Source of the DNA: Micromonospora citrea
Lineage (GTDB): Bacteria; Actinomycetota; Actinomycetes; Mycobacteriales; Micromonosporaceae
Reading direction: 5' to 3'
NCBI RefSeq assembly: GCF_900090315.1
Contig: NZ_FMHZ01000002.1
Span: forward strand, 7,038,501 to 7,102,500
Length of the DNA: 64,000 nt
The notes under the pieces were generated by a model. It had not been told where the DNA came from, did not search any database, and worked only from the letters and a program-made list of their open reading frames with translations. The translations under genes were made by a program, and so were the position numbers. This document shows, piece by piece, positions 44,355-53,056 of the stretch; the first letter of the stretch is position 1; each line of letters opens with the position of its first letter.

Positions 44355-45659
44355 TCAGCGCGGATCGGGGGTACGCTCGCGCGCCGCCGCCGCCCGCCGG
44401 GTGGCGTTGCGGTAGCGCAGGACCTGCACCGTGCCGAGCGCCCAGAGGGCGTACTGGACGGCGAAGGCCCAGCGGAAGGCGGCCAGGTCGGGGGCGGCCC
44501 GACCGGCCGGCGTGGCCAGGTCGAGCACGACGCCGACGGCCAGCACCAGCAGGATCGCGGCCACGAAGCCGCCGACGTTGACGACGCCGGTGGCGCTGCC
44601 GATCCGGTGGACCGGGTTGGCGGTGCGCGCGTAGTCGAATCCGATCATGGAGCCGGGGCCGTTGAGCGCGAGCGCCAGCACCAGCGCGACGAGCAGCCAG
44701 CCCGGTGACCGTCCCGGCCACGCCAGCACGACGGCCCAGACCGCGGCGGTGGCGCCGGTGACGGCGAAGACCAGCACCGACCGGTGGAACGGGTACCGGG
44801 CGCACAGGTGGGCGACCACCGGCCCCGACAGGAAGGTCGCCACGGTCATCAGGGTGAGCAGCGACGCGGCGGCCGTCGGGCTCAGCCCCTGCCCCTGGAC
44901 CAGGAAGGGGTATCCCCAGAGCAGGGCGAACACCGCGCCGGAGAACTGGGTCACGAAGTGCGTCCACAGCCCCAGCCGGGTGCCCGGCTGCGCCCAGGCG
45001 GCGCGCAGCTCCCGGCCGACGACGGCGAGGCGGGGCGCCGGACCGGTCGCGGTCTCCCGGTGCGGGGTGTCCCGGACGACCACGACGACCGTCAGCACCA
45101 CCGTCGCCCCCACCGCCGCGGCGGTGAGGAAGGCGGGGGTCCAGCCCGCGCGGTGCAGCAACGCCACCAGCGGCACGGCGCCGAGGATCGCCCCCAACTG
45201 GCCGAACGTCCCGGTGAGCTGGGTCATCAGCGGGTTGCGCCGCCCTGGGAACCAGAACGCGACGATCCGCAGCACGCTGATGAAGGTCATCGCGTCGCCG
45301 AGCCCGACCAGGACGCGGGCGGCGATGGCGAGGCGCACGTCGGTGGCGAGGGCGAAGCAGAGCTGGCCGGCGACCATCAGCACGCCGCCGGCGACGAGCA
45401 GCCGGCGGGAGCCGAACCGGTCGAGCAGCACGCCGACCGGCACCTGCATCAGCGCGTACACGGCGAGCTGGGCGACGGAGAAGGTGGCCAGCACCGAGGC
45501 GTTGATCTGGAAGCGGTCCGCCGCGTCGACGCCGGTGACGCCGAGCGAGCTGCGGTGGAACACCGCGGCCACGTACGCGCTCACCGCCACGCCCCAGACC
45601 AGCGCGGCGGCCCGGCGCGGCGCGACCGGGGCGGGCGCCGGAACGCTGAGCACGCTCAC
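44355..45659 (-). CDS. MFS transporter
   Basis: A 434-residue, 12-helix transporter: DRFGSRRLLVAGG is the motif A loop. The family (NarK/oxalate-like sugar-acid type) moves small anions or drugs; the substrate is not known. The GTG start overlaps the stop of the GntR gene (GTGA), so the regulator probably controls it. Confidence 0.88.
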   Translation of the reverse strand: MSVLSVPAPAPVAPRRAAALVWGVAVSAYVAAVFHRSSLGVTGVDAADRFQINASVLATFSVAQLAVYALMQVPVGVLLDRFGSRRLLVAGGVLMVAGQLCFALATDVRLAIAARVLVGLGDAMTFISVLRIVAFWFPGRRNPLMTQLTGTFGQLGAILGAVPLVALLHRAGWTPAFLTAAAVGATVVLTVVVVVRDTPHRETATGPAPRLAVVGRELRAAWAQPGTRLGLWTHFVTQFSGAVFALLWGYPFLVQGQGLSPTAAASLLTLMTVATFLSGPVVAHLCARYPFHRSVLVFAVTGATAAVWAVVLAWPGRSPGWLLVALVLALALNGPGSMIGFDYARTANPVHRIGSATGVVNVGGFVAAILLVLAVGVVLDLATPAGRAAPDLAAFRWAFAVQYALWALGTVQVLRYRNATRRAAAARERTPDPR

Positions 45660-46333
45660 CGCAGCGCCCGCAGCACGTGCGCGGCCTTGTCGATGTGCGC
45701 GGCGACGGCGGCGAGCCAGCGCCGCGGGTCGTCGGAGTCGAGCGCGGCCAGCTGGTCGGCGTGCTCGGCCAGCGCGGTCTCGGCCCAGCCGGGCGAGAGC
45801 CGGAAGCTGGCCTCTCCCATCCGCAGTTGCCGGTCGCGCAGCCGCTGGTACAGCTCGGCGAGGATCTCGTTGCCGGCCGCGTCGACCACTGTGGCGTGGA
45901 ACGCCCGGTCGGCCTCCATCAGCGCGGTCAGGTCGCCGGCGGCGTGCGCGGCGCGCATCTCGGCCAGCCGGGCGGCGAGGTGGTCCCGCAGCTCCCGCCG
46001 CCGGGGCCAGACCCGCTCGGCCGCGTGCAGCTCGACCAGCCGCCGTGCCTCGATCACGTCGGTGACCTCGCGGGCGGAGACCGGGCGGATCAGCGCGCCC
46101 CGCTTGGGGTAGAGCTTGACGAGCCCTTCGGCCTCCAGGCGCAGCAGCGCCTCGCGTACCGGGGTGCGGGACACCCCGGTGGCCTCGGCGATCTCCCCCT
46201 CGGTCACCAGCGACCCGCCCGGGTGGATCTGCTCCAGGATCGCCCGCTTGAGGTGGCGGTAGGCGCGGTCGGCGGCCGACGGCGCGGTCGTCCGGCCGGC
46301 GGTGGCCCGGCCCGGCGAGGAGGGATGCGTCAT
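45656..46333 (-). CDS. GntR-family (FadR-type) regulator
   Basis: A 225-residue protein with a winged helix (about 20-85, EIAEATGVSRTPVREALLRL, the GntR signature) and a helical FCD ligand domain with Asp/His residues (MEADRAFHATVVDAAGN). These bind small carboxylic acids. Translationally coupled to the downstream MFS transporter, so it likely senses the transported compound. ATG start. Confidence 0.9.
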   Translation of the reverse strand: MTHPSSPGRATAGRTTAPSAADRAYRHLKRAILEQIHPGGSLVTEGEIAEATGVSRTPVREALLRLEAEGLVKLYPKRGALIRPVSAREVTDVIEARRLVELHAAERVWPRRRELRDHLAARLAEMRAAHAAGDLTALMEADRAFHATVVDAAGNEILAELYQRLRDRQLRMGEASFRLSPGWAETALAEHADQLAALDSDDPRRWLAAVAAHIDKAAHVLRALR

Positions 46334-46348
46334 GTATCTATGATGCGT
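46325..46348. promoter_or_regulatory. Possible GntR operator over the start codon
   Basis: ATGCGT occurs twice in direct orientation around a partly symmetric CATGTATCTATG that overlaps the gntR start. This would suit autorepression. The symmetry is imperfect (4 of 6 pairs). Confidence 0.3.
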
Positions 46349-46430
46349 TTCCGGCGTGGTGGCTGTTCGTCGCCCCGGCCGGCGGTGGCGCGCGCCACGC
46401 CGGCGCTGGGCCCGGGTGGCCCCGGCGACG

Positions 46431-47534
46431 TCAGCGCGGGCGGAGGGTCAGCAGCCCGTCGGGGTCGACGCCGGCGGCGGCGAACGGCGGGCCGAAGCCG
46501 CCCAGCAGGTCGGCCAGCCAGCGGGCCTCCCCCGGCGCGGCCCGCTCCAGCCGCATCCGGCGCATCCGCACCGGGGCCGCGCGCAGCCGCCGCAGCGCCC
46601 CGGTCGCCGCGTCGAGGACGGGCAACCAGAGCAGCCGCAGCTCGGGCCGGTACGACTCCTGCCCGCCGATCCCCTCGTAGTCGTCGACCAGATCGCCGCA
46701 GCCGTAGAGGATCAGGCGGTCGCGGTGGACCTCGACCGGGCGCGGGTGGTGCGACGAGTGGCCGTGCACCACGTCCACGCCGGCGTCGACCAGCCGGTGG
46801 GCGAAGTCGACGTGCCCGGGCGGCACCTCGTACCCCCAGTTGGAGCCCCAGTGCACGGAGACCAGGACCCGGTCGCCGGGCCCGGCCACGGCGGCGATCC
46901 GCCCGGCCAGCGCGTCCGCCGACGCGGCCGACACCTCCGGCAGGTACGCCACCCCCGGCGCGTCGGCGGCGGCCGCCCAGGCCGGGGGCACGCCGCTGGA
47001 CGGCGCGGCGACCGACCAGACCAGCAGGCGGCGGCCGCCTGCGAGAGGCACCCGGGCGGGCTCCCAGGCCGACCCGGCGTCCCGCCCGGCGCCGGCGGTG
47101 GCGATGCCGGCGCCGGCCAGCGCGTCGAGGGTGTCGGCGAGCCCGACCGGCCCGAAGTCGAGGCTGTGGTTGTTCGCCAGCGCGCAGACGTCCAGCCGGG
47201 CCGCGGTGAGGCAGGGCAGGTTCCCCGGGTGCATCCGGTAGTGGACGGCCTTGGCCGGGGCGTGCTCGCCCTGGCCGGTCACCGCGGTCTCCAGGTTGAC
47301 CACCCGCACGTCGGGGCGCAGCGCGTCGAGCAGGTCGAGCGCCTCGCCCCACGGCCAGTGCGCCGGCGCGGGGCGCGGGACGGGGCCGGCGGCGGCCTCG
47401 GCCAGGTCGACGTAGCCGCGCGCGTCCCGGACGGCCGGCTCGCGCAGCTCGGACGGGCCCGGTGCGGGCAGGATCGCGTCCACGCCCCGGCCGGTCATCA
47501 CGTCGCCGCCGAGGAAGAGCGCCAGGTCGGGCAT
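46431..47534 (-). CDS. CapA-family protein
   Basis: A 367-residue metallophosphatase-like protein of the PGA_cap family: GGDVMTGRGVD, VNLETAVT, NNHSLDFG, HWGSNWGYE and HGHSSHHPRPVE are its conserved blocks. CapA is needed for poly-gamma-glutamate export in Bacillus; most actinobacterial homologues have no defined substrate. No signal peptide. The start at 47534 is preferred; 47564 is an alternative. Confidence 0.88.
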   Translation of the reverse strand: MPDLALFLGGDVMTGRGVDAILPAPGPSELREPAVRDARGYVDLAEAAAGPVPRPAPAHWPWGEALDLLDALRPDVRVVNLETAVTGQGEHAPAKAVHYRMHPGNLPCLTAARLDVCALANNHSLDFGPVGLADTLDALAGAGIATAGAGRDAGSAWEPARVPLAGGRRLLVWSVAAPSSGVPPAWAAAADAPGVAYLPEVSAASADALAGRIAAVAGPGDRVLVSVHWGSNWGYEVPPGHVDFAHRLVDAGVDVVHGHSSHHPRPVEVHRDRLILYGCGDLVDDYEGIGGQESYRPELRLLWLPVLDAATGALRRLRAAPVRMRRMRLERAAPGEARWLADLLGGFGPPFAAAGVDPDGLLTLRPR

Positions 47535-47624
47535 GCGGGGCGCTTTCCCCGTCGGGCCGCCCACTCACCTGAAAACGGTGGCCCGTCGGGGCGTGGGCGG
47601 CCCGGTTCGGGTAGCAGCGCCGCC

Positions 47625-47819
47625 ATGACGGTTATGGTGGCGACCCGCAACCGGCGGGACCAGCTGCTGGAGACGCCGGGCCGGCACGCCGGCCGGGTGA
47701 TCGTGGTGGACAACGGCTCCGACTACGCCGAGCGGGTGGTCGCCCACCACCTGCCGCCGCCCGCCGGGCGGGACCGGCGGGCGCGGCTCTGGGCGGAGGC
47801 GCTCAGCGCCACGAGGTGA
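47625..47819 (+). pseudogene. Remnant of a family 2 glycosyltransferase
   Basis: A 64-residue frame resembling the first 45 residues of a GT2 enzyme: TVMVATRNRRDQLLE and VIVVDNGSD are the classic opening of the nucleotide-sugar domain, and the rest is missing. A stop ends it abruptly, then the sequence is non-coding. It lies divergently beside the CapA gene. Likely a deletion remnant; it could also be a small active gene, which I consider less likely. Confidence 0.55.
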
Positions 47820-47902
47820 CCCGGGTGGGGCCGGCGGGCCGGCTGCCGGGGCGGACGGGACCCGCCCGCCCGGCACGGGCCGACCGTCGAACGGGCCGAC
47901 CG

Positions 47903-48829
47903 TCAACCGGCCTCCGCTACCGCCGGCCGGGTCGCGGCGGGCCCGGCGCCGCCGTCCGCCGACGCGTCGCCGGCGGCGGCCCCCGCCGTCGACCAGAAGT
48001 CGACGAGCATGCGGTGGAACTCGTCGGCGCACTCGATCTGCGGCATGTGCCCGCAGTCGCGGAACAGGTGGGTGCGGGCACTGGGCAGGCGGGCCCGGGC
48101 GGCGTCCAGGTGCGTCGCCGGGAGGATGAGGTCCCTGTCGCCCCAGACGACGAAGGTGGGGATGTCGAGGCGTTCCACCTCGCCCAGCAGGTCCTCCCGC
48201 CACTGTGGGCTGACGCCCCGGAAGGTGCCGAGGTGGTGGGCGGTCTCCAGCATCACCCGGGCCGTGTAGGGCAGGCGGGCGATCTCCAGCGCGTGCGCGA
48301 CGCGGTCGGCGGTGGCGAAGGCCGGGTCGTGGAAGAGCGACAGCACGACGCGGCGGGCGGCCCACCGGCTGGGCCGCAGCATCAGCCGGCCCAGCGGACG
48401 CAGCGCGAGCAGCCGGAGCGCCATGGTCACCTCCCGGCCGAAGCCGGCGCTGTTGACCAGCGTCAGGGTGGCGACCCGGCCCGGCTCGGACGCCGCGAGG
48501 CGCATGGCGACCGCCCCGCCGAGGGAGTTGCCAACCAGGTGCGCCGGGCGGTCGACGCCGACGACGTCGAGGTAGCGGCCGACGAACTCCGCCAGGGCCG
48601 GCAGGGTGTGCGGCCGGGCCATCGGCAGCGACCCGCCGTGGCCGGGCAGGTCGACGCTGTGCACCCGGAACCGGTCGGCGAGCCGCTCGTGCAGCTCGGT
48701 GAAGTCACGCAGGCTGCGACCGATGCCGTGCAGCAGCACCACCGGCGGCCCGTCGCCGTCGACGCGGTGGCACACCCGCCGGCCGTCGACGGTGACGTGC
48801 CGGGGCCGGTGCGCGGCCGGGGCGGTCAC
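47903..48829 (-). CDS. Alpha/beta hydrolase
   Basis: A 308-residue esterase-type protein: oxyanion HGIGRS, nucleophile elbow GNSLGG, acid in WGDRDLI and catalytic His in CGHMPQ. It is the last gene of the EthA-like operon and its GTG overlaps the SDR stop (GTGA). In this setting it could hydrolyse the ester or lactone made by the monooxygenase, as LipR-type enzymes may do in the mycobacterial mymA operon. Confidence 0.88.
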   Translation of the reverse strand: MTAPAAHRPRHVTVDGRRVCHRVDGDGPPVVLLHGIGRSLRDFTELHERLADRFRVHSVDLPGHGGSLPMARPHTLPALAEFVGRYLDVVGVDRPAHLVGNSLGGAVAMRLAASEPGRVATLTLVNSAGFGREVTMALRLLALRPLGRLMLRPSRWAARRVVLSLFHDPAFATADRVAHALEIARLPYTARVMLETAHHLGTFRGVSPQWREDLLGEVERLDIPTFVVWGDRDLILPATHLDAARARLPSARTHLFRDCGHMPQIECADEFHRMLVDFWSTAGAAAGDASADGGAGPAATRPAVAEAG

Positions 48830-49749
48830 GCCGGCTCCCCGGCCGGGTCGGCCGCGGGGGCGGGCTCGGGTTGCCGTTGCGTCGGGGGCGGCGCGGCCGT
48901 GGCGCGGCGGGCGGGGCCGCCCGCCATCCGGTTGAGCCCGAAGGCGAGGATCCGGGGGTACGCCGCCGGCGCCACCCGGGCCAGCAGGTCGGGCAGCTTC
49001 GCCGACCAGCCGATCAGCACCCGGCCCCGGCGGCGCTCCACCCCGCGCAGGATCACCTCGGCGGCCCTGGCGGGGTCGATCGTGAGCAGCTTCTCGAACT
49101 GCCGGCGGCCGGTCTCGAACTCCTGGTGGGAGACGCCGCTGCCCACGCGTGCGTTCTGCGCGATGCGGGTGCGGATGCCGCCCGGATGCACCGACGTCAC
49201 CCCGATCCCGTCCTCGGCCAGTTCCTGGCGCAGCGCCTCGGTGAAGCCCCGGACGGCGAACTTGCTGGCCGAGTAGGCGGTCTGGCCCGCCGGGGCGATT
49301 ATCCCGAAGAGGCTGGAGACGTTGACCAGGTGCGCGCCGGGCTCCGCCCGCAGGGTGGGCAGCAGCGCGTGGGTCAGCTGCACCACGGCCCGGAAGTTGA
49401 CGTCGACGACCCAGCTGAACTCGTCGAGGGTCACCTGGTCGAACCGGCCGCCCAGGGCCACCCCGGCGTTGTTGACCAGCAGCCGGACCGCCGGGTGCCG
49501 CTGCCGCAGCTCCTCGGCCACCCGCGCGGTGGCGGCGGCGTCGGCCAGGTCGTCCAGGTAGGTGGTGAGCTGCCGGTCGGGGTGCGCGGCGCGGACGGCC
49601 GCCACGACGGCGTCGAGCCGCCCCGCGTCCCGGTCGAGCAGCACCAGGTCGCTGCCCCGGCGGGCCAGCCCGTGGGCGAGGGCCTCGCCGATCCCGCTGG
49701 CCGCGCCCGTGACGACGGCCGTGCCGCCCGTGAAGACGAACCTACGCAC
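48826..49749 (-). CDS. SDR-family dehydrogenase of the EthA-like operon
   Basis: A 307-residue SDR: TGAASGIGEA cofactor loop, NNAGVAL, catalytic Ser in VNVSSLFG and YSASKFAV. The C-terminal 25 residues are Pro/Ala-rich. Its start overlaps the 3' end of the monooxygenase gene, so it is coupled to it. It likely oxidises an alcohol to the ketone taken by the monooxygenase, or the reverse. Confidence 0.87.
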   Translation of the reverse strand: MRRFVFTGGTAVVTGAASGIGEALAHGLARRGSDLVLLDRDAGRLDAVVAAVRAAHPDRQLTTYLDDLADAAATARVAEELRQRHPAVRLLVNNAGVALGGRFDQVTLDEFSWVVDVNFRAVVQLTHALLPTLRAEPGAHLVNVSSLFGIIAPAGQTAYSASKFAVRGFTEALRQELAEDGIGVTSVHPGGIRTRIAQNARVGSGVSHQEFETGRRQFEKLLTIDPARAAEVILRGVERRRGRVLIGWSAKLPDLLARVAPAAYPRILAFGLNRMAGGPARRATAAPPPTQRQPEPAPAADPAGEPA

Positions 49750-51226
49750 GGACGGTCCTCCTTTCCGGTGTGCCGGCGTGGGAGAACCGCACGCCTTCGT
49801 CGCTGAGTCGGCCGTGCCGCATCAGCAGCACGTCCCGGGGATAGTTCTGGTGCAGCCGCCAGGGCGCCCGCGCACCCTGCTTGGGCAGCGCGTCGACGCT
49901 GCGCAGCACGTACCCGGCGGTCAGGTCGATGATCGGCGACAGCTCGCCGTCGGGCGGCGGAAGCGGGGTGACGACCTGCCGGCCGGTGCGGTCGAGGTGG
50001 CGCAGCAGCCGGCAGACGTAGCCGGCGACCAGGTCGGCCTTGAGCGTCCACGAGGCGTTGGTGTAGCCGATGGTCATCGCGAAGTTCGGCACCCCGGAGA
50101 GCATCATGCCCTTGTAGGCGACGGTGCCGGCCAGGTCGACCTCGGCGCCGTCCACGGTCAGGGTCATGCCGCCGAGGGCGAGCAGGTTGAGCCCGGTGGC
50201 GGTGACCACGACGTCCGCCGCCAGCTCCGCGCCGGAGGCGAGCCGGATGCCGTTCTCGGTGAAGGTGTCGACGGTGTCGGTGACCACCGACGCCCGGCCC
50301 GTCCGCAACGCCGTGAACAGGTCGCCGTCGGGCACCACGCACAGCCGCTGGTCCCAGGGGTCGTAGCGGGGCGAGAAGTGCCGGTCGACGTCGTAGCCGG
50401 CCGGCAGCCGACCCCGCACGGCGCGCAGCAGCAGGCGCTTGACCAGGGCGGGGGCGCGCCGGCTGAGCTGGAAGTTGGCGGTGCCGAGCAGGACGTTCTT
50501 CCAGCGCACGACCGGATACGCGGCCTTCGCCGGCAGCCAGCGCCGCAGCGCGTCGGCGAGTACGTCGCGCGACGGCAGCGCCAGGACGTACGTGGGCGAA
50601 CGCTGGAGCATGGTGACGTGGGCCGCCCGCTCGGCCATCGCCGGCACCAGGGTCACCGCGGTGGCGCCGCTGCCGATCACCACCACCCGCTTGCCGGTGT
50701 GGTCGAGGTCCTCGGGCCAGTGCTGCGGGTGCACGATCCGCCCGGCGTACCGCTCCGTGCCGGGAAACCGCGGGGTGTGGCCGGCGTCGTAGCGGTAGTA
50801 GCCCGAGCAGGTGAACAGGAACGAGCAGGTCAGCTCGACCGTCTCGCCGGTGTCGTCGCGGTGGGCGCGCACCGTCCAGCGGGCCCGCTCGCTGTCCCAC
50901 TCGGCGCGCACGACGCGGTGCCGGAAGCGGATGTGGTCGGTGACGCCGTATTCCCGGGCGGTGCGGCGGACGTAGTCGCGGATGGCGTCGCCGTCGGCGA
51001 TGGCCTTCGGGTCCGTCCACGGCCGGAACGAGTAGCCGAGGGTGAACATGTCGGAGTCGGACCGGACGCCGGGGTAGCGGAACAGGTCCCAGGTGCCGGC
51101 GATCGCGTCGCGGGCCTCCAGCACCGCGTACGTCTTCTCCGGACACTCGCGGCGCAGGTGGCAGGCGGCGCCGATGCCGGACAGGCCGGCGCCGACGATG
51201 AGCACGTCGACATGGTCGGTCGCCAT
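49742..51226 (-). CDS. ethA: Baeyer-Villiger monooxygenase, EthA-like
   Basis: A 494-residue FAD/NADPH enzyme. FAD loop GAGLSGIGAA (12-21), GTWDLFRYPGVRSDSDM, the fingerprint YAGRIVHPQHWPED, and NADPH loop GSGATAVT. From memory the sequence follows M. tuberculosis EthA, which activates ethionamide, over almost its whole length; ethA is named on that basis. The ATG has gggagg upstream. It heads an operon with an SDR and a hydrolase, a combination seen in the mymA locus. Confidence 0.9.
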   Translation of the reverse strand: MATDHVDVLIVGAGLSGIGAACHLRRECPEKTYAVLEARDAIAGTWDLFRYPGVRSDSDMFTLGYSFRPWTDPKAIADGDAIRDYVRRTAREYGVTDHIRFRHRVVRAEWDSERARWTVRAHRDDTGETVELTCSFLFTCSGYYRYDAGHTPRFPGTERYAGRIVHPQHWPEDLDHTGKRVVVIGSGATAVTLVPAMAERAAHVTMLQRSPTYVLALPSRDVLADALRRWLPAKAAYPVVRWKNVLLGTANFQLSRRAPALVKRLLLRAVRGRLPAGYDVDRHFSPRYDPWDQRLCVVPDGDLFTALRTGRASVVTDTVDTFTENGIRLASGAELAADVVVTATGLNLLALGGMTLTVDGAEVDLAGTVAYKGMMLSGVPNFAMTIGYTNASWTLKADLVAGYVCRLLRHLDRTGRQVVTPLPPPDGELSPIIDLTAGYVLRSVDALPKQGARAPWRLHQNYPRDVLLMRHGRLSDEGVRFSHAGTPERRTVRA

Positions 51227-51255
51227 CCCGCCTCCCGTCCGCCGTGTGACACCGG

Positions 51256-51285
51256 ACACTATCCACGGCCGTCGACGCCAGTCAA
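51256..51285 (-). promoter_or_regulatory. Promoter of the ethA-like operon
   Basis: Read leftward, TTGACT (51285-51280) and TAGTGT (51261-51256) are 18 bases apart. The -35 box touches the left arm of the palindrome, so a repressor bound there would exclude RNA polymerase. Confidence 0.5.
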
Positions 51286-51314
51286 CACCCTGTCGAGTGC
51301 CATCGACAGGGTGT
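51285..51314. promoter_or_regulatory. Operator palindrome between ethA- and ethR-like genes
   Basis: ACACCCTGTCGA and its exact complement flank a six-base spacer. The TGTCGA core resembles repeats in the M. tuberculosis ethA-ethR operator. It probably binds the EthR-like repressor and controls both directions. Confidence 0.8.
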
Positions 51315-51338
51315 CGATCCGGTGTAGAGTCACCGGCC

Positions 51339-52001
51339 ATGACGCAGGCCCGTACGGCCGCCGGGAACGCCACCGCCCGCGGACGGCGCGCGGGGCGCTC
51401 GGCCGGGGACGAACGTGAGCTGGCCATCCTCGCCACCGCCGAGCGGCTCCTGCGGCAGCGGGCCGTCGCCGACATCTCGGTCGACGACCTGGCGCGCGGC
51501 GCCGGCATCTCCCGGCCCACCTTCTACTTCTACTTCCCGTCGAAGGACGCGGTGCTGCTGACGCTGCTCGACCGGGTCACCGAGGAGGCCGACGCCGCGG
51601 CCGGGGACGTGCTGGAGCGGCTGGCCGAGGACCCGCGGGCGCGGTGGCGGGAGCTGATCCACCGGTTCCACGAGACGTTCGGCGCGCACCGGGCGGTGGT
51701 GCTGGCCTGTGCCCAGGTGCGCGGCACCAACGCCGAGGTGCGCCGGCTCTGGGCGAGCGTCCTGGAACGCTGGGTGCACGCCATCGAGACGGCCGTCGAG
51801 GCCGAGCGCCGCCGGGGCGCGGCCCCCGACGGCGTGCCGGCCCGCGACCTGGCCATCGCGCTGAACTCGATGAACGAGCGCGTCTGGTACGCCACGTTCG
51901 CCGGCGACGGGCCGGCCGTGGCCGAGCGGGACGTGGTCGACGTGCTGCTCGACGTCTGGCTGGCGGCGATCTACCGCAGCACCGCTCCCCCGCCGGCGTG
52001 A
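51339..52001 (+). CDS. ethR: EthR-like TetR repressor
   Basis: A 220-residue TetR protein. The N-terminal HTH (DELAILATAE-like region, DISVDDLARGAGISRPTFYF, then PSKDAVLL) is nearly the same as in mycobacterial EthR, and the C-terminal pocket region keeps ALNSMNERVWYATFAG. It is divergent from the EthA-like gene, as in M. tuberculosis. A TAGAGT -10-like box lies at 51325. Ligand unknown; EthR binds long hydrophobic molecules. Confidence 0.9.
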   Translation: MTQARTAAGNATARGRRAGRSAGDERELAILATAERLLRQRAVADISVDDLARGAGISRPTFYFYFPSKDAVLLTLLDRVTEEADAAAGDVLERLAEDPRARWRELIHRFHETFGAHRAVVLACAQVRGTNAEVRRLWASVLERWVHAIETAVEAERRRGAAPDGVPARDLAIALNSMNERVWYATFAGDGPAVAERDVVDVLLDVWLAAIYRSTAPPPA

Positions 52002-52023
52002 CCCGCCGTCGGCCGGGCCCGGC

Positions 52024-52081
52024 CGGCTTCGGCGGCCCGGTCAGCCGGCCCGATCGGCTTCGGCGGCCCGGTCAGCCGGCC
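52024..52081 (-). repeat. 27-base direct repeat at a gene end
   Basis: Units 52024-52050 and 52055-52081 are identical and four bases apart. The right unit contains the TGA of the leftward gene, so the stop-codon region is duplicated downstream of itself. Confidence 0.85.
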
Positions 52082-52533
52082 GGCGCCCGGCTGAACTCCA
52101 TGACCCAGTTGGTCTCCCAGGTGCGCTCCCCGTCGGTGGAGAACGCCTGTTCCCAGCGGCACGACGTGGGGGTGATCGCGGTCCAGACGAACCGGCACCG
52201 CACCGGGCGGCCCTCGTCGACGTCGTCGGCGAAGAACGTGCCGGTCCCGTCGACGAACCGGCCCACCACCGGCGGCAGCTCCAGCACGCCACGCCGGCTG
52301 TTCATCCAGTAGATCGACCAGGTGCCGGCCGCCGGGTCGAAGATCCGCACGGTGGCGCCGGAGAAGCCCCGCGTCGGAAAGGTGATCTCGTCGAAGCTGC
52401 CGGCGCCGCCGAAGAAGGTGCCGGCCACGGAGACCCCGGGGAACTCGTCCCAGTCGTCGCTGCCGACGTGCCGCTCGCGCAGGCGTCGGTTGGTCACGTC
52501 CCAGGTGCCGACGAGGAAGTCGAAGTCGCCCAT
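52072..52533 (-). CDS. Unknown protein, possibly DUF1579-like
   Basis: A 153-residue beta-rich protein (GDFDFLVGTWDVTNRRLRER, then SGATVRIFDPAAGTWSIYWM and WEQAFSTDGERTWETNW). The LVGTW and the repeated Trp pattern suggest a lipocalin-like or DUF1579-like ligand-binding fold. Its ATG overlaps the upstream stop by one base (TGATG), so it is co-made with the next gene. Confidence 0.65.
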   Translation of the reverse strand: MGDFDFLVGTWDVTNRRLRERHVGSDDWDEFPGVSVAGTFFGGAGSFDEITFPTRGFSGATVRIFDPAAGTWSIYWMNSRRGVLELPPVVGRFVDGTGTFFADDVDEGRPVRCRFVWTAITPTSCRWEQAFSTDGERTWETNWVMEFSRAPAG

Positions 52534-53012
52534 CAGCGTCCCACCGGCCCCTCGGGGCGGGTGTCGGCGAGCCAGCCGGCCAGGTCCGGGCGCTGCGGGG
52601 CCAGCACGTGCCGGGCCCAGGCCGCCCGCTCATGCTCCAGCACGGCCAGCTCCCAGACGCAGCCCGCCCACGGGCGGTTCAGCTCCACGAAGCGCGTCGG
52701 GTCGTCGTCCGGGCAGTCCAGGGCGGGCTGGCCGGCCGCCGCGATCCGGATCTCGACGACGTTGTCCCAGACCCAGCTGTACGCCAGCAGGTACGCCCCC
52801 GTGTCGGCGCCCCGGTGCAGCACGACCCAGCCGGCCGCCGGGGTGTCGTCGCCGGCGCGGTCCGGCAGCAGGCGGGGCAGCACCACGTACGCGGCCCGCT
52901 CCACCTCCGGGGCGATCCGCCGCTGCGGCTGGTCGACGTGGTAGCGCTTGAGTTGCCGGCCGGCGACCGTGAGAGGCCCCGGCACCCGCAGTTCCTTGTC
53001 GTGAAATGCCAT
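52533..53012 (-). CDS. Unknown protein of the WYL-regulated pair
   Basis: A 159-residue protein (AFHDKELRVPGPLTVAGRQL, ending DLAGWLADTRPEGPVGR) with alternating beta segments and no recognised family. ATG start with no strong ribosome site. It is divergent from a WYL regulator over a palindrome, so both genes are likely controlled by it. Confidence 0.7.
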   Translation of the reverse strand: MAFHDKELRVPGPLTVAGRQLKRYHVDQPQRRIAPEVERAAYVVLPRLLPDRAGDDTPAAGWVVLHRGADTGAYLLAYSWVWDNVVEIRIAAAGQPALDCPDDDPTRFVELNRPWAGCVWELAVLEHERAAWARHVLAPQRPDLAGWLADTRPEGPVGR

Positions 53013-53035
53013 GCCGGGACGGTACGGACGCTCCC

Positions 53036-53052
53036 CTGACAGCTAGTGTCAG
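53036..53052. promoter_or_regulatory. Operator palindrome between the unknown pair and WYL regulator
   Basis: CTGACA, five bases, TGTCAG: a perfect six-base-arm palindrome that ends five bases before the regulator start. This site would control both divergent genes. Confidence 0.65.
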
Positions 53053-53056
53053 CGAA

